The position numbers and the translations under genes were made by a program. A model generated the notes under the pieces. It was not told where the DNA came from and did not search any database. It saw only the letters and a list, made by a program, of their open reading frames with translations. 64,000 nt of DNA, from contig JAYWVB010000008.1 of the NCBI GenBank assembly GCA_039881045.1, positions 1,075,105 through 1,139,104 of the forward strand, in the 5' to 3' direction. The DNA comes from Chaetomium olivaceum. Taxonomy: Eukaryota > Ascomycota > Sordariomycetes > Sordariales > Chaetomiaceae. Positions 30,882-44,157 of this stretch are shown here, in pieces (within the stretch, counting starts at the first letter, position 1; every line of letters begins with the position of its first letter).

Positions 30882-33800
30882 TTAACGAACCGCCAACCTC
30901 CGCTGGATATTGACAAAGTTCGCAAAATTCATCTTCTCGGTACCCCGGCTGTCGACATGCTCGCCGCTAACGATAGTGTGCACGCGCATCCGCTCGTCAT
31001 ACCGCAGGCCCGATAACAGCTTGGGCGTGATGAGGAAGTACTGGCTCGTGTGCTCGCGACAGGCGACTTCGACCATGCGCTCGTGTACCATGCGCTCGTT
31101 GCGCGGGTCCATGCCCTGGTTGATCTCGTCTACAACGCGGAACGGCGCCTGCGCCATTGATTGCAACGCCATCAGGTAGAAGATTGTCGAAACAGCCCGC
31201 TCACCACCTGACTGGCGGTGCTGGTCCAGGCGTTGCAGAGTCTCGTTCTCGCTGTAACCCATCTCGGTTAGTTTCTCTGAGCTTCAACTCGATGAGCATC
31301 AAACCACATACCGGAACTTGACCTTGATCTCGATAGCCCACTTCTCAAAGTCCTCGTCCTTGTGCACGCCCACCTCACCGGCGCAGCTGATCTGTTCAAA
31401 GTTGTAACTGAAGGCATCATTGATCTGGCTGACGAGCTGATCCAGCTTGGGCTCCCACTGGCTCTTGACGTTGTGTATGCGTTCATCGAGCTCCGCCATC
31501 TTGACCTCGTGGTTTGCCTGGTTGACACGTTCTCTTTCGATCCTGGCCGCGTATCGTTCGTACTCTTCCAGCGCCGCCGGATTGCTGGCTTGAATGACCT
31601 CGAGCTTCGTTTTTTCCACCTGAATGGCTTGGTCGATGTCCTCGACCGTTTTGCCCATCGCCTTGTCCCGCAACTCATCTTTGTTCTCCTCCGTCAAAAT
31701 GCTGACGGCTTCCTCTTTGGCCTCGGCGGCAATGTTGCGCTGTTGGTTCAGTTCCTCGACGATCTGCTCGAGTGACCTATTTCCTTCCTCCAGTTGCTGG
31801 GTGATTTCCGAGTTCTTAGCCTTGAAACACCCACGTCCGACTCTGCCTCCATGAGAACCACCTGTGCCTCCAACAACGCCTCCCGCGCCTTTCGAATGCC
31901 TATTATTTGCTTGTGGTGCCACAGAACCGCCTTGGCCTTGTCCAGAGAAATTTTGTCCTGCAGCTTTTCAAGCTCAAGTTTGCGGCCTTTGCATTCTGTG
32001 AGCTCTTCTTCGGTCCGCTTGAGCGCCGTTTTTTCGGATTCTATATCCATGTCAATAAAAGGTGTGACACCATCTCAGGCTGCGTAGCCATACCTATCTT
32101 ATCCGGTAACGTCTGCCACTTTGTGTACTCGCGTTGCAGCTCGCTTTTCGCAGACCGTAATTCCGTCTACTCTGATGTCAGCGGGATCCGAACCAACGGG
32201 ATGGACCATAGGCGGGCAACATACAATCTTGTGCAAGATGCGCTGCTTTTCTGCCTCCGCTTCCATATACTTAGCATCCGCGGCGTCGTAATGCTCCTTC
32301 ATAGTGGCGCGTTGTGCTGTGAGTTCCTCGATTTTCCGCTGGAGCTCGGTTTTCTCGGCCGCATCCACCGGTTGATCAGCCCAAAAGCGGCCCTTCGCAA
32401 ACTGGGTGACCCGCGTAGAGACGGCCCCTGGGCCATACTCTCTTCTGCGCGTGATACGGTACAACTGTCTTCCCGCAGCAAATTGTATCAGCTTTTCCCC
32501 CCGCTGGACTTGGTCAAACTGCTCGTCGGTAATGTCTTTGATGGACACGGCCGATGCGTGCATCTTCCTTTCGGAGCAAAGCATAGCGAGCACCGGTTCC
32601 GGCCCATCAAGATAGTCGCTAACATAGCCGTCGAAACCTAAGTTGGATAACTCCTCTTTGGGCAAAGGCGGCTTGAACGCGCTATATTGTGTAAAGCAGG
32701 AGCGGATCGTAACGGAGAGCCCCATCTCGCTGTAGAATTGGTTGCTAAGCTTTTTGTGATCCTCTCTGGTCTGCGCCGTGAAGCATAAGAAGTCGTCTGC
32801 TTGGAGGATGGACTGAACAAGATCGGTGTACCGCTTGTCCTTGACAGAACACGTGAGCATCGGAGGACCGAAAACCTCCTTCTCGAAGCTTTGCTGGTTG
32901 TCTTTCAACCACTCCCAACCCTGGCAACATCGTTATTGATCCTTCTCAGTTGAGTGAGAAGCTGGCCTTGCTGCGAATCCAGCTCCTGCACACTGGCTTG
33001 TAGTCTCATCAACTGTTCTCGGCTTTCGGTTGCATTAAGCCGCAGTCGCTTGCGTTCTTCTGCCGCCTCTGCGGATTCTTTCTCCTTTTCACGAACTTGA
33101 TGCTCTTGTTCTCGCTGTACTCGGATGGTCAATATGAATATCCGATGAGCATCACAATCAAAAGAAAGACTTACGATTTTCCTATTCCAATCAGCAGCGT
33201 CGAACTCTGGAGGGGAGCGGCGATAGCCGGCTTCTAAATCGGTAATCTTTTTCCGGAGACGGCCTAGCTCCTGTCTTTTGGCGACGAAATTCGCCTGTTC
33301 TGCCTCCTTACGTCCAGCCAGTTGAGACTTGGCCTGAACGGCTTCGACTTGGCCAATAGCCGCATTGGCGGCAGCATCGGCCGCTTGCAGCCAGCGCTGC
33401 CTGTCGGTCACAACCAGTTTGACCTTGGCCTGGTATTCCTGCTTCCTGTTGACGGCTTCAAGTGCAGGCGCAACGCTAGCGTAGAGCCGTTTAAGAGAAC
33501 GCTCAGCGTCGACTTTCCGCACCTTTGCTTCCTTGAACTTGTTTCGGGCGTCATAGTATTTGACCACTACCCGCAACTTGTTGTAGTCTTCAATTGACTC
33601 CTGGATCGCTTTCCTTTCCCGCAGCTTTTCGACATCGGCTTGGAGCACTTGCTGGCGGGCCTCCATCTTGCGAAGTTCCTCGCGGATTTTTTCGCCGTTG
33701 TGCTCGGTGTCCTTCTGCAACTTGAAATGATCCTTGAGCTGGGCTCGCCAACTTAACATTTCTTCTGGCGCGGCCGCGTGGAGGGTCTTTTCGAGTAACT

Positions 33801-34503
33801 CGATCGGCGTGAGGGCAGCAAATTCGGCCACCTTGTCCTGAGGTAAAAACTGGCACAGATTGTCGATCTGTATCCTGAATGACCGCATGAGCTTCTGAAT
33901 TTCCCTATGTGACGCCTTCTGCCCATTGATTGTGAATTTTCTGCCATTGTCCTCTCGTCGGATGGAGAGCCCAACGATGGGATTTTGCGAGTGTTCCGGT
34001 AGCTTCTGCAGCTCAACCTCAATCCCAGCCTCGTCCTTGCCGTGCTTGACGAACTCCCCAAAAGCGCTCGCCCGACCTAGGACGTTCGAGGAGTAACCTA
34101 GTCCCAAACAGATGGCGCAAACAAGTGAACTTTTCCCTGTGCCGTTGGGCCCGATGACCATGTTCAGGTTGGGTCCGAGGAAGAACTCGGCCTCTTCGTA
34201 TGTTACAAAGTTTTCAACCTTGACACGGACGATAGCGCCTGGTTGAAACCCAGAAACTGCTGGGCCATTTCGTGGTCGTGATAGCGCCGTGCGCCGTGAG
34301 GCAGATGCAACGTCGTTCTCTACCGAGGATGCCTCATCATCATCTTCGTCGTATCCAAGCGAACTCTCGCCGCCTCTTAATCGGAGAGAGTGGAAAGGGT
34401 CAGCTCCACCAGGTAGGCTGGCTAGTTGGTTGGCGGGGTGCTGCGGAGAGGGGACAGGGAGGGGCTCCTCCTCTCGCGACTCATCGGGGACGTGGTCGGG
34501 CAT
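30882..34503 (-). CDS. smc5: Smc5, SMC5/6 complex ATPase
   Basis: Five exons: 33175-34503, 32225-33114, 32094-32166, 31312-32040 and 30882-31251, about 1130 residues after two corrections. The start is the ATG at 34503 (MPDHVPDESREEE), since the longer frame begins with GTG. Walker A is VIGPNGTGKSSLVCAICLGLG near residue 117; two long coiled coils flank a hinge (FEKEVFGPPMLTCSVKDKRYTDLVQSIL onward). The C-terminal head has HRQSGGERAVSTIFYLMALQ (signature) and FRVVDEINQGMDPRNER (Walker B). The complex acts in recombination repair and replication-fork stability. One-base losses break the frame near 32925 and near 31832. The 60-nt first intron keeps frame if retained. Confidence 0.9.
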
Positions 34504-36037
34504 CGCGCCAGTCACTGAAGGTCGGATCTCGAAGTTGATTGTAGGTTCCAGGTCTCAGTTTGGTCATCGGAGAATATTCGTGGTGGCGGGTCGTGAGCGA
34601 ACCGACTGGAATTGGCGGAAGTTGGTTGAGGATGGACGTGGGGAAGACCATTGACGAGAAAACGCGACGCGTTTCGGTAGTTAAAGCACCTCAACTCTTG
34701 GCGGGTACCAATGTACTGTGTAAAAAGCATGTGCGGTAAGGATTCGTACTGTACTTTGTCTGTGAATGTCAGGTAAAGGGACGGGTACAATACATGGCAA
34801 AACGACCTTCTACATAGCCAAGAGGCTAGCATATTAATAAATGATAAACCTAGTGTTTCTTTTTGTAATGCTCTGCAATCTCACTCAAATTCAGTGCTAT
34901 TGATATCTGGGGTTCAACTTTGGGCCCTTCGAACTGACAGTACCATTGGTAAGCTCATACCGTGGCGTTACAAAGTCCACTTTACACGGTAAGACGCAGT
35001 TGTAAGCTGCGCCCCCCCAAGCTCATAGACGTCCTCCCTTTCCAACCACCATGCTCTTCACCATGGGATAACGCGCCATGGTGGCATCCCTGGTATGTGA
35101 CCGCATGCCAATCAACTTGATCTCTGGAATTTCATACCAGAAATGGAACCTTCTGCCAAACCGTGGGTCGTCGCGTCATGAACGTTCCCCTTATTCAAGT
35201 GCATTAAGGGAACATACGCGGATATCTATACCTACCCCACACACCTGTTCCCTCTTCTACTTAGGGTAGATAGGGATCTAGGCAGGTAGTTAAGCAATTG
35301 TAATGCTCTTACAATCCACCCGGTCTAGGTCCACTAATGATGTGGTGTGATGGTTCTGGACATGGCACTTAGTCCCAAGAGTAATACCTAGGTGACGGTG
35401 GAGATGCCAGTCCACTTAGGTACGTATGGGATGAAAGTCGTATGAACGCCCCCCATTCTGGAAGAATCCGATAGTCTCAGCATGAACGCGATAAAATGAG
35501 GCGAGAAATGCTTTGCAATGATTCTGCCATCCTCCCCGAACGGCCGAGACACGGCATTCCTAAGTTGGCACTGTTGGCCCCTCCTTCCCAAATATTTACT
35601 TCTACACAGTGCTCCCCAAGTGCTTGCGCCGAGGGTCCCGGGCCGTCACTGGAACTTGAAGCAAAAAAATATTCCCGCTCCTTGCCCAGGTTTCATTTGC
35701 TGCCGTCAGCCTTCGTCGGTCCTGCACACACCGCAGGCGTGTTGTTGTTGGTCAAGTCCTCCTCTTCCTTCCACTTCTACTTCCTCCCAACCTCTCTTGT
35801 TTACTTTAAGTTGCTTCCCAACACAACTGCAGTGCACACCGGGAATCTTCCCGCCACGCTCGTGGGTGTCGCTCATTTTTCCCCACGCAGCTCTGGATTA
35901 TTTTGTGTTCAACTCCTCAACACTAATAATATCGACCCTGCTCGCATCGGTTTCACTTGCGCTACAGCTCAACTGCTTTTCTTGACCGTCTTCTCGGTTA
36001 ATAATGCATCGAGCAGTCGCTTGTTGATCTGACCGTC
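34504..36037. other. Divergent region, Smc5 / Nim1-type kinase
   Basis: About 1.5 kb. Includes AT-rich sequence near 34830 and scattered TAGGTAG/CCTAGG motifs (35265-35420), common in Sordariomycete intergenic DNA. From 35690 a C/T-rich leader leads to the kinase ATG. Nothing gene-like. Confidence 0.5.
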
Positions 36038-39000
36038 ATGGATCACCATAGCACTTCCCGGCAACCGCACGCCCGTCAACCATTCGGTGACGCAGCCCAG
36101 AGACTCAACTATGCCACTGTCGCCCACGTCAACCGCCGACACCAGGTTGCCGACGTTGAAAACCACGTCTTGTCCAAGTCCAAAAACGCCAATAGCGGCC
36201 GTTCAAACCCTGTTCTTACCGTCAGCTATGCTGCCGCCGAGCAGCGTACTCATCACATGCCAGCCCCAGCAGTGCAAGTTGAACCTGGTCCAGTCAACCC
36301 CCGCCTTACCGCCATCGCCCAGGGCCCCCAAGATGCTTCTTCCGATGTCCGGCGCGTTTCCCAGTTCTCCAATGTCTCTTCGACCGCGTCTAGCACGCGC
36401 CAACTCAAAACCCATATCGGGCCCTGGCAGCTCGGCAAGACGCTGGGTAAGGGATCGTCAGCACGGGTCCGCCTAGCCCGCCATCGGGTTTCCCATCAGC
36501 TGGTGGCAATAAAGATTGTAGCCAAGAGCACCGCCCACATGACCCAAGCGGGCAGTCTAGCGAACTTGGACCATATAGACTACAGGAAGCCCACCATCGG
36601 TGCTGACGGTGGGCTCCGTCGGATGCCGCTGGCCATTGAGAGAGAGGTCGCTATTCTAAAACTCATCTGCCACCCCAATATCATTGAGCTTCTTGATATC
36701 TGGGAGAATCGCTCGGAAATGTAAGCTGTGGATTCATAACTCCCTACTCTTGTGCCTTTCTAACGTCTCCCTAGCTATCTGGTCACCGAGTACGTCGAGA
36801 AGGGGGACCTCTTCGAGTTTATCAACTGGAATGGCCCGCTCCAAGAGGAAGAAGCCATTTTCTACTTCCGCCAGATCATGACGGCGCTCGAGTACTGCCA
36901 CACGTTCAACATATGCCATCGCGATCTCAAGCCGGAGAATATCCTACTGAAGGCGAATGGCCAGATCAAGATTGCCGACTTCGGCATGGCAGCCCTGCAG
37001 CAGAACCCCAACCACCAACTCCGAACAGCCTGTGGAAGCCCCCACTACGCCGCACCTGAACTGCTCCGTCACCAGTTCTACAAGGGCTCAGCCGTGGACA
37101 TCTGGAGCATGGGCGTGATTCTATTCGCGATGTTGGCCGGGTGCCTCCCATTTGACGATGACGACATGACCGTCATGTTGACCAAGGCGAAGCGTGCAGA
37201 TTACAAGATGCCGTTGCACCTTACAAGGGAAGCCAAGGACCTCGTCCGGCGAATCCTGGTGGACCAACCCGCGCACCGCATCACCATGAAGCAAATGTGG
37301 CGACACGCACTCATCAAAAAGTACGACTATCTGGACGAATACCAGAAGTGGGATGGGCAGTCTCAGAATGCCCTGCGCAATTTGGGTACCGCGCCTACTC
37401 CGGAAGAGATCGATATTCAGATCTTGCGTCAGCTGAAAGCTCTTTGGCATACGTACTCGGAATCTGCTCTTCAAGAGAAGCTTCGACAGGAAAAGTAAGT
37501 TGTGTTACCGAACGCGACATACAGGGTTCGACGCTAATATGGTTACCAGGCCAAATGACCAGAAGCTATTCTACTGGCTGCTCTACAATCACCGCGAGGC
37601 TCAGCTAGAGAATTACAACAACAATGTGCCGATCTCAAAGAGCGACTTCCATCACCTCAAGCCACCCAACTGGGGAAAGCGCATCTCGACTTGCCAGTTC
37701 ATGAAACCTGGCCGCAATGGTCATACCCGGACCGTGTCCCGGTTCACGGTGATCTCCAATGTCGCGGACGTTGATGATGTCGGCACCGTCCGGAGCTACG
37801 ATCCCTACAATGCATCCCGTGTCCTGCAGCCTTGCGGTTCGCAGGTGAGCCATGCCAAAATCATCATCCACCGCAGCACCCCCGAGCCGGGAGTAGGGCC
37901 ATCTCCAACCAGTGTTTCTCATTCGTACCGCTCATACCGATCGGTGAATGGCTCCTTCCGCCAGACGGGGGCAACTGGCTCACGGCGTACGAGCACCACC
38001 GGCCAGCTACGATCGCCTCACACCTCCATGAGCTCCATTCGTAGCCAACAGAGCAATCCCCGTATTCGTGCGAACAACCGATCCAAGCGTTCCGTCGACT
38101 TCTCGAGCGTTCGCAACAAGGGTAACCAGCACCGCCGGAACCGCCATGCGTCCCTGGCAGCTCCAGCTAACGTTACTGGTGATGACACCACATACGACCG
38201 TGATACAGTCTTGTCTTCCAATGCTACCATCGACCTGGATGCTCATCAGGTCACAACTGCGCGGTCGATGATGGATGTCGGTGACACAACGGAAGATACC
38301 TTCATTTGGACTGAGGAGCTGGAGCAGCTCGGCCACCGTATCGCTCGCGATTGTGACGAGGCTTTCCGGAGCTCCCTTCTCATATCGGAGTCTGGCGAAG
38401 TCGGCGCTGACTCCCGCGAAGCTAGCCCGTTCATGCTCTCTCTGGGGACACTTCCGGTGGTACAGGAACGCCCGGCTTCTGCATCGGGTGGCCGCCCCTG
38501 GGACAATCGGCCCCTGCCACCTGTCCCCTCTCAGACCACCATCTCACCTCTGTCAATTCGCAAGAGTGACCTGAATACCGGATCTTCCTCGTTCCCAGCG
38601 AAACCGTATGAGCCCCAGTCAAGGCTGGACGTTCCAGCCCCTGAGCGCCGGGTTGTTTCCGAACCGGTGTATGACCGACGCGGTAAGGATACTAGGCCGT
38701 TGCCCTCCATTTACGAGAATACACCGGACGATCGGGTGAGACGCAACGGTGGTAGGCACGACGTCGCTTCAAGCTCTCTGGAAACACCTACCCGTGCTAA
38801 GAACAAAGGGCTGAACTTTCTAGCGAGAGCCGAGAATACCATACGCGTGGTTAATTCGCCGTCGGCAATGGAGGGTGATTACCCGGTCAAGATCCCTGAG
38901 CCTCTCAATGTTCGCAAAGTCTCTCGAAACACGGGCGCTGCTAAACCAGCGGTGGCCCCCTCCGCTCAGGACGCGCAGAGACGCGCCTCTTCTGGCTCGC

Positions 39001-39956
39001 AGCAAAAGAGCCATCTGACAGATGGAAACGGCACCGACGCCGGCCCGCCCAAGAAAAGGGTTTCATCCTGGTTCAAACGTAACTCTAAGGAAAATGCTAG
39101 CGGATCGAGCTTTGCAACTGTGACCGATAGCAGCGCCCAATCTAAGGACACCCTCGTAGACTCGCAGGCCAGTCAGCCCAACCGCCCGATATCGCAAACC
39201 ACGGACGATACCTCGCTCCGGCATGTGCAGAAAAAGAAGTCGTTTGGCTTCGCTTTTTGGAAGGGCACCAAGGATGAGGCAAAGATGTCGCTTGCTGGTA
39301 AGCAGGACCTCTGTGAAAGACCAAGCGCCGTTCATTTGCTAATCCATGAACTAGATTCCGATCCCGATGATGTTCGCAACCGCACTGAGAAGATAGCAAA
39401 GACGCGGAACAGTAGAGAACACAGGATCATGAGTGGCACATCACACAGCGTCTGGTCCGAAAGCGACGGGGGCATTCGCAAAATTGAAGTGCAGCAGAAT
39501 TGGCTGGCGCGTCTTTTCCGCGTCAAACCAGCCATGCGACACCTCTGCTTCAACATTCTCAAGCGACGGGCTCGGCAGGAGGTGGCCATCTTGCTTCGCG
39601 AGTGGCGTAAATACGGGGTCAAAGATGTGGAGGTGGACAAGGAACGCAACATCATCTTTGCCCGCGTGGGCGCGAAGAACTGTGGGTTTTTCTCACCATG
39701 ACCGAAGTTGGGGTAGTTGACTGACCTAAGCCCAGATTTGAAACTGAAGGAGGTGTCGTTTGCTGTAGAGTTGATGACAGTCATTGAGCACGGCAAACGC
39801 AATCAACTCAGCATCGCCCGCTTTACGCAGGAGAAGGGTGCGGCAAGCAGTTTCCACCGGGTCGTGGGCGCCATCAATTCAGCGTTCGCCGCTCGCGCCC
39901 TGCTCGTCACTGATAAGCGGAAGATCAATATGATGGTCAAGACGCTTAATTCTTGA
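36038..39956 (+). CDS. Nim1/Gin4/Hsl1-family serine/threonine kinase
   Basis: Five exons, 36038-36720, 36775-37494, 37550-39298, 39356-39681 and 39736-39956, give 1232 residues with no break. The kinase domain (about 127-406) has GKTLGKGSSARVRLARH, VAIKIV, HRDLKPENILL, DFGMA and SPHYAAPELL, and a C-terminal flank (YDYLDEYQKWDGQSQ, DQKLFYWLLYNHRE) typical of this subfamily. A long disordered Ser/Arg-rich region follows, then a C-terminal KA1-like domain from about residue 1110 (MRHLCFNILKRRARQEVAILLREWRKYGV). Fungal relatives sit at septin rings or the cortex and inhibit Wee1 to time mitosis. Which of Gin4, Hsl1 or Kcc4 it matches cannot be settled here. The 57-nt intron at 39299 is frame-neutral, so retention is possible. 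Confidence 0.85.
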
Positions 39957-40937
39957 AGGCGGCAAACCACCCTCGATGTTTTTGTTCTGTATGGGTCCAA
40001 TACGACATGACTCGTGCCCAGGGACGTCTTTTGTGGCTGCCCAGGGCACAAACCGTTTCCTAGATACTTTCTCATTATTTAACTTGACTCGGTTTTGAGT
40101 TGAGATGCGGCACAATCTTGTTGGGCCTTGTTGGCGGCCTTGGTTACCGACTAGTTATGAGGTTGGCTTGCCTCGGAAGAAGCAGAACATCTAGGTTGAG
40201 TTGACTGGCAGGTCAAGCGTGGTACGGCATGGAAGTGTAGGGAGATGATATTATTGGTGTGAAGACTCGGTAATGGTGTTGGGTTAGGATGGTGTTGACC
40301 TATATAGTATCTGAAAAGGGGGGGGAGGAGCAATCCAGGGGTCAATTTTCAGGGGTTGTAAATATTTATCGGGCGAGTTGCTGTCGCTGGTGCAGGCAGT
40401 GGGTCCTTGTACTAAGTATAATTGATAGCTAAAAATGGAATCGCCTTGCAATCAGGCCAGTGTTCGTTACCTTGCAAGCCATCCCGGATTTCTTCCATCT
40501 GCTCTTGGCTCTGTTTTGTTCCTCTTCCCAGTTTCAGGGGCTCGTCGTTGCTATGGGGAACTTGCAGTTTTCGATGTGACAGGGGGTTTTGGCTTCTGTT
40601 GGCTTCCCTCCGAACCATGTTGCCGATTCGCGATCGGGATCTTCCGGACCGGGGAACCGGATCAGCCAAAGTTTGTTGGGGAGACCAGGATCCGGACACC
40701 GAGAGCAAATTGGTCGCCATTGAGGGGAAAAAAATTAAAAGAATGAAGGCGTGCAATTTTTGCGCATCGTCGTTAACTTGTCCCATATCACAGTCTTTTA
40801 GGAACCTCTGATATCATCTTACTGGATTTCCTGCATCACGGGCGCATTCGCTGCGGTTTTTATGCTCTGATCACCTTCCGCACTCGGTTACAGGCCGACC
40901 TTTTAGCTTTGACGGAGGAGTCAGGAGACTTCCAAGC
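39957..40937. other. Intergenic region, kinase / fumarase
   Basis: About 980 nt without a supported gene; a plus-strand open frame at 40422-40811 lacks features. The 40300-40330 area has a G run and the fumarase leader is T/C-rich. Confidence 0.5.
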
Positions 40938-42690
40938 ATGCTTCGATCGATTCGTGTGTCCGGGCCCGCAATGGGCGGCAGCCTTGGTGTGCCGAGGACA
41001 GCCATCAGACCCCTCAGCACATGCTTGAACGCATCATCCCGAGCCTCGTCCTATGCCCCGGTTTCGTCATTCGCAACCCGCTCGGCAACCCCCGCAATTC
41101 AGAGCAGCACCAGAGATACTTCCACGGTAGTGTGACAAGGATGGCCGCCCAGACAAGAACCGAGAGCGATGCCTTTGGCGAGGTCCAGGTGCAGGCCGAC
41201 AAATACTGGGGAGCGCAGACGGAGCGCTCCCTCGAGAACTTCCGCATTAACCAGCCCCAGGACCGGATGCCGCGCGCCATCGTCAAGGCATTCGGCATCC
41301 TGAAGGCGCTGCGGCGACGGTCAATATGCGCTATGGCCTCGGTATGCACCTCTACCGTCCGGTACCTCAACCCGTTGTCTCTGGAAGCTAACCGGCCATC
41401 TTCTGGCCTCTAGATCCGACAATTGGCAAGGCCATCCAACAGGCCGCGAAGGAGGTTGCGGACCTCAAGCTGCTCGACCACTTTCCCCTCGTCGTCTGGC
41501 AGACCGGCTCTGGCACGCAGTCTAACATGAACGCCAACGAAGTTATCAGCAACAGGGCGATCGAGATCCTCGGTGGAACGATGGGTTCTAAGAAGCCGGT
41601 GCACCCCAACGACCACGTCAACCGCTCCGCCTCGTCCAACGACACCTTCCCGACCGTCATGCACATCGCGGCCGTGTTAGAGATTGAGGGCGAACTGATC
41701 CCGGCGCTGCGAAGCCTGCGGGCGGCACTGCAGGCCAAGGTGGACGACTTCGAGGCCAAGAAGATCATCAAGATTGGGCGCACCCATCTGCAGGACGCCA
41801 CCCCCTTGACGCTGGCGCAGGAGTTCAGCGGCTACGTCGCGCAGCTCGACTTCGGCATCAAGCGTGTTGAGAGCTCGCTGCCGGACCTGCGTCTCCTGGC
41901 GCAGGGCGGCACCGCGGTTGGGACGGGCATCAACACGTTTGAGGGCTTCGCCGAGGGGATCGCGGAGGAGGTCAGCAAGATGACGGGGACCGAGTTCAAG
42001 ACGGCGCCCAACAAGTTCGAAGCGCTGGCGGCGCACGACGCCATCGTGCAGGCGCACGGCAGCCTCAACACGCTCGCGGCGTCGCTCAGCAAGATCGCGC
42101 AGGACATCCGCTACCTGGGCAGCGGCCCGCGGTGCGGGCTCGGCGAGCTGGTGCTGCCTGAGAACGAGCCCGGCAGCTCCATCATGCCCGGCAAGGTCAA
42201 CCCGACGCAGTGCGAGGCGCTCACCATGGTGTGCGCGCAGGTCATGGGCAACCACGTGGCGTGCACCATCGGCGGCATGAACGGCCAGTTCGAACTCAAC
42301 GTGTACAAGCCGTTGGTGATCCGCAACCTGCTGCACAGCATCCGGCTGCTGTCGGACGGCATGCGCAGCTTTGAGCGCAACCTGGTGGCTGGGCTTCAGG
42401 CGAACGAGGAGAAGATTGCCAGCATCATGAAGGAGTCGTAAGTTTCCGTTCCTGGCGAACCATCACCCTGCGCTAAGCTGACACCGTTTACTTTATCCAG
42501 GCTCATGCTGGTTACGTGCCTTAACCCCAAGATCGGCTACGACATGGCCAGCAAGGTGGCCAAGAATGCGCACAAGAAGGGCCTGACGCTCAAGGAGAGC
42601 GCCATGGAGCTGAAGGCGCTGACGGAGGAGGAGTTTGACACGCTTGTCAAGCCCGAGCTCATGGTCGGCCCCAAGCCGTACAAGGGCTAG
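40938..42690 (+). CDS. fum1: Fumarate hydratase (class II), frame broken near the N terminus
   Basis: Exons are 40938-41341, 41414-42437 and 42501-42690, about 538 residues. MLRSIRVSGPAMGG and the following Arg/Ser/Ala-rich stretch form a mitochondrial presequence. MAAQTRTESDAFGEVQVQADKYWGAQTERSL starts the mature enzyme; its ATG at 41141 could also yield a cytosolic form, as in dual-localised fumarases. Catalytic hallmarks are TGSGTQSNMNANEV, HPNDHVNRSASSNDTFPT and the signature GSSIMPGKVNPTQ. It hydrates fumarate to malate in the TCA cycle. Two frame breaks are seen: between presequence and mature part (41080-41135) and near 41307 (AAAATVNMRYG expected). The C-terminal exon is intact. Malate synthase follows on the same strand. 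Confidence 0.9.
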
Positions 42691-44157
42691 ACTCGGCGTC
42701 CCCAGTGTAATTGTTCAACCTTGACGGTGGAAGCGCCCGCAGCAGTTCCAAGACGGTAAATTGATGCAAGTGCTGCGGCACCGTCTTCCGACAAGGAGCA
42801 CCGCCCCCGCCCTCACGGTTTCACTCATGAGCTTTATGATCATGTACGATTAGCACCACTTGGGCTAAACCAGGCCGTGTCTGTCTACGAAGCCGTGGCT
42901 CGCACCAACGGAACAGATGCCGTTCATCAATGAAGACAGGAGGAGTCAGAGATGTAATAATATGCAAAAAAATATGGAAACTGTAACCACATCATCAGTC
43001 ATAATCGGTCCCCTCCCTGCGACATTGCTCGTGTCCCGACTGTCGGGAACTGTCGGCACACTTCAGACCGGCAATGACTCTCCAACATGGCTCTCGGCTT
43101 TGCTTCAGCTGCAAGACCTCGGCTCTGCCGCGGCAGATCGGAGCTTTGAACTGTGGGGCCCAAGCTCCGGCTCTTGGCGCAACATGGTGATCCGTTCACG
43201 TCCCGGGCCAGTGGGGCCATGGCATTGCTTGCACGGCGAAGACGCGGGCGAGCGGGGCAGGCGAACACGCTAATCATGACGCTTCTTATCGCAGCTGCTG
43301 GCGTGATTTCGATCTGTTACCAATGTACTGTGTAGATACCCATCCATTTCCTCATGCGGGCCACGAACCTGCATTCGACACCCGGGCTGGCAGGTAACTA
43401 CACAGTAAGGAGCGAGACCCGCGGATGCAAACGGCACCTCGACGGCAATCGGTGCTCAACGGCAATCGGCGTCCGGAGTAGCGGCGGGGTGACCAACGAG
43501 AGGTCCCGAGCTGATGACCTCACCGCCCACTGTGCTTTTACACAGTACTGTGTATCTGTATGCACTCACTTCGGCACTCCATGTCACATGTAATTGGAAA
43601 GGCAGAGCCTGGAACAATGGCGCCCCCTTCCCCAGGCCCGAGCGACCTCCCGAACGGGAAGAGATAGCAGGGAATATGGAGCAGGGGTTGTGACAGGCAT
43701 GGACGCACCGGGCTAACCAAATGTTATATACAATCAATGACAGTCCTGATCTTTTTCGTCATCCCTTGTGATCCTTCTTCTCCCTCGACGCATCCGGTGC
43801 AATTGTCTCCATTTGAATCTTCCTAATACTGGAAAGAAGACATAAAGCAAAAAAAGGGAGGATTGGACCGAAATAACCTTCATATCCGTAAGTCAAGTCT
43901 CTAGGGCTTTATCTTACGATACGCTCTCTCGAGGACTAGTTACAACTCTATTGTTCTTCGACTTGGTGTTTGACATATATCCCCATTCTATTCCCCTTCC
44001 TACTCTTGGCTTCATCCCACGCTATTGTCGTCAATCCCAGATATCCGCGTTCTTTCTCACGGGTTGACTCACGGAATCGCAATCTCTTTCATCCGCTTGA
44101 AGTATAACAGAGGCTTACTTGCTACAGGCCTAACACGTAATTCCCGAACACACCAAA
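42691..44157. other. Intergenic region, fumarase / malate synthase
   Basis: About 1.5 kb, no supported gene. The final 400 nt are T-rich leader of malate synthase. CCGGGC/CCTCGG motifs at 43120-43220 may be carbon-responsive but no binding site is assigned. Confidence 0.5.

Noticed and set aside
40422..40811. 129-codon plus-strand frame before fumarase
   Set aside because: Serine/cysteine-rich, no family resemblance, and overlapped by equal-length frames on both strands.
41677..42336. 219-codon minus-strand frame
   Set aside because: Antisense shadow of the fumarase coding exon.
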